Shown piece after piece: positions 5,932 through 5,992 of a DNA stretch of 5,992 nucleotides; the first letter of the stretch is position 1, and each line of letters starts with the position of its first letter. This DNA comes from an uncultured Synechococcus sp. (GTDB lineage: Bacteria > Cyanobacteriota > Cyanobacteriia > PCC-6307 > Cyanobiaceae): assembly GCA_913040905.1 (NCBI GenBank), contig CAJWIC010000091.1:1-5992 (forward strand). The letters are read 5' to 3'. The notes beneath the pieces were generated by a model. The model ran no database searches. It saw nothing but the letters and a program-made list of their open reading frames with translations, and had not been told where the DNA came from. The translations under genes were made by a program, and so were the position numbers.

Positions 5932-5991
5932 TCAGATAGCCGGTTGAACTTGCCCGGTTCTTTTGTCGGTTTGATCCGACGCCTGATTTGA
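5932..5991 (-). CDS. Possible C-terminal tail of a minus-strand gene (partial)
   Basis: One minus-strand frame is open from the window edge to a TGA at 5934-5932, giving 19 residues that are polar and end in GQVQPAI. Its stop lies 1 base from the hairpin at 5906-5930, a placement expected for a gene end. The other minus frames are open as well over this short distance and run into the hairpin or the small gene. Nineteen codons are too few to name a family or exclude chance. Confidence 0.2.
   Translation of the reverse strand, partial: SNQASDQTDKRTGQVQPAI
5965..5980. repeat. Short hairpin near the window end
   Basis: GTCGG (5965-5969) and CCGAC (5976-5980) form a perfect 5-bp stem with a 6-base loop, preceded by T4 (5961-5964). 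Read on the minus strand the stem is followed by A4, not T, so it is not a terminator in either direction. If the minus frame 5932-5991 is real, the stem is inside coding sequence. Confidence 0.25.
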
Positions 5992-5992
5992 C

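Noticed and set aside
5929..5991. 20-codon + strand frame starting ATG 5929 after a GGAGGAG sequence
   Set aside because: The purine run is too close to the ATG for a normal ribosome site and is better explained as the right arm of the hairpin 5906-5930; the peptide is very short.

Overview
The window looks like the chromosome of a marine picocyanobacterium (Synechococcus or a close relative). This rests on a cyanobacterial-type Mfd, a DUF2808-like exported protein, a tiny zinc-ribbon membrane protein beside mfd, and a 54-residue single-pass protein with an acidic/glycine tail. The genus is inferred from protein style, not from a marker gene.

Layout. Positions 1-105 are open in one frame and may be the end of an unidentified + strand gene. 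Positions 106-360 hold no clear gene, only two weak hairpins. Positions 361-882 (+) encode a secreted DUF2808-like protein. A 68-base gap with a small hairpin separates it from a convergent pair of minus-strand genes: a 78-aa zinc-ribbon/membrane protein (2018 to 1782) and, 18 bases further on, a 270-aa RTX calcium-binding protein (1763 to 951). A compact 62-base divergent region (2019-2080) separates this pair from mfd (2081-5659, +), the transcription-repair coupling factor, which fills 60% of the window and is intact. After mfd come a small membrane protein gene (5739-5903, +), with its own ribosome binding site and an HLR1-like octamer upstream, then a hairpin and about 60 bases that could be the tail of a minus-strand gene.

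How the genes relate. Mfd is a housekeeping DNA-repair translocase, and nothing ties its neighbours to repair. The zinc-ribbon and RTX genes are close enough to share a transcript, but their products (small membrane protein; probable type I secretion substrate) have no known joint role. The DUF2808-like and RTX genes are the accessory, cell-surface part. Sampled lines of the RTX gene are clearly poorer in G+C than mfd (about 37-50% against 58-63%), consistent with a separately evolving or acquired segment. I found no strong evidence of a new multi-gene system; the points worth a second look are the RTX/zinc-ribbon pairing, the inverted repeat before mfd, and the HLR1-like site.
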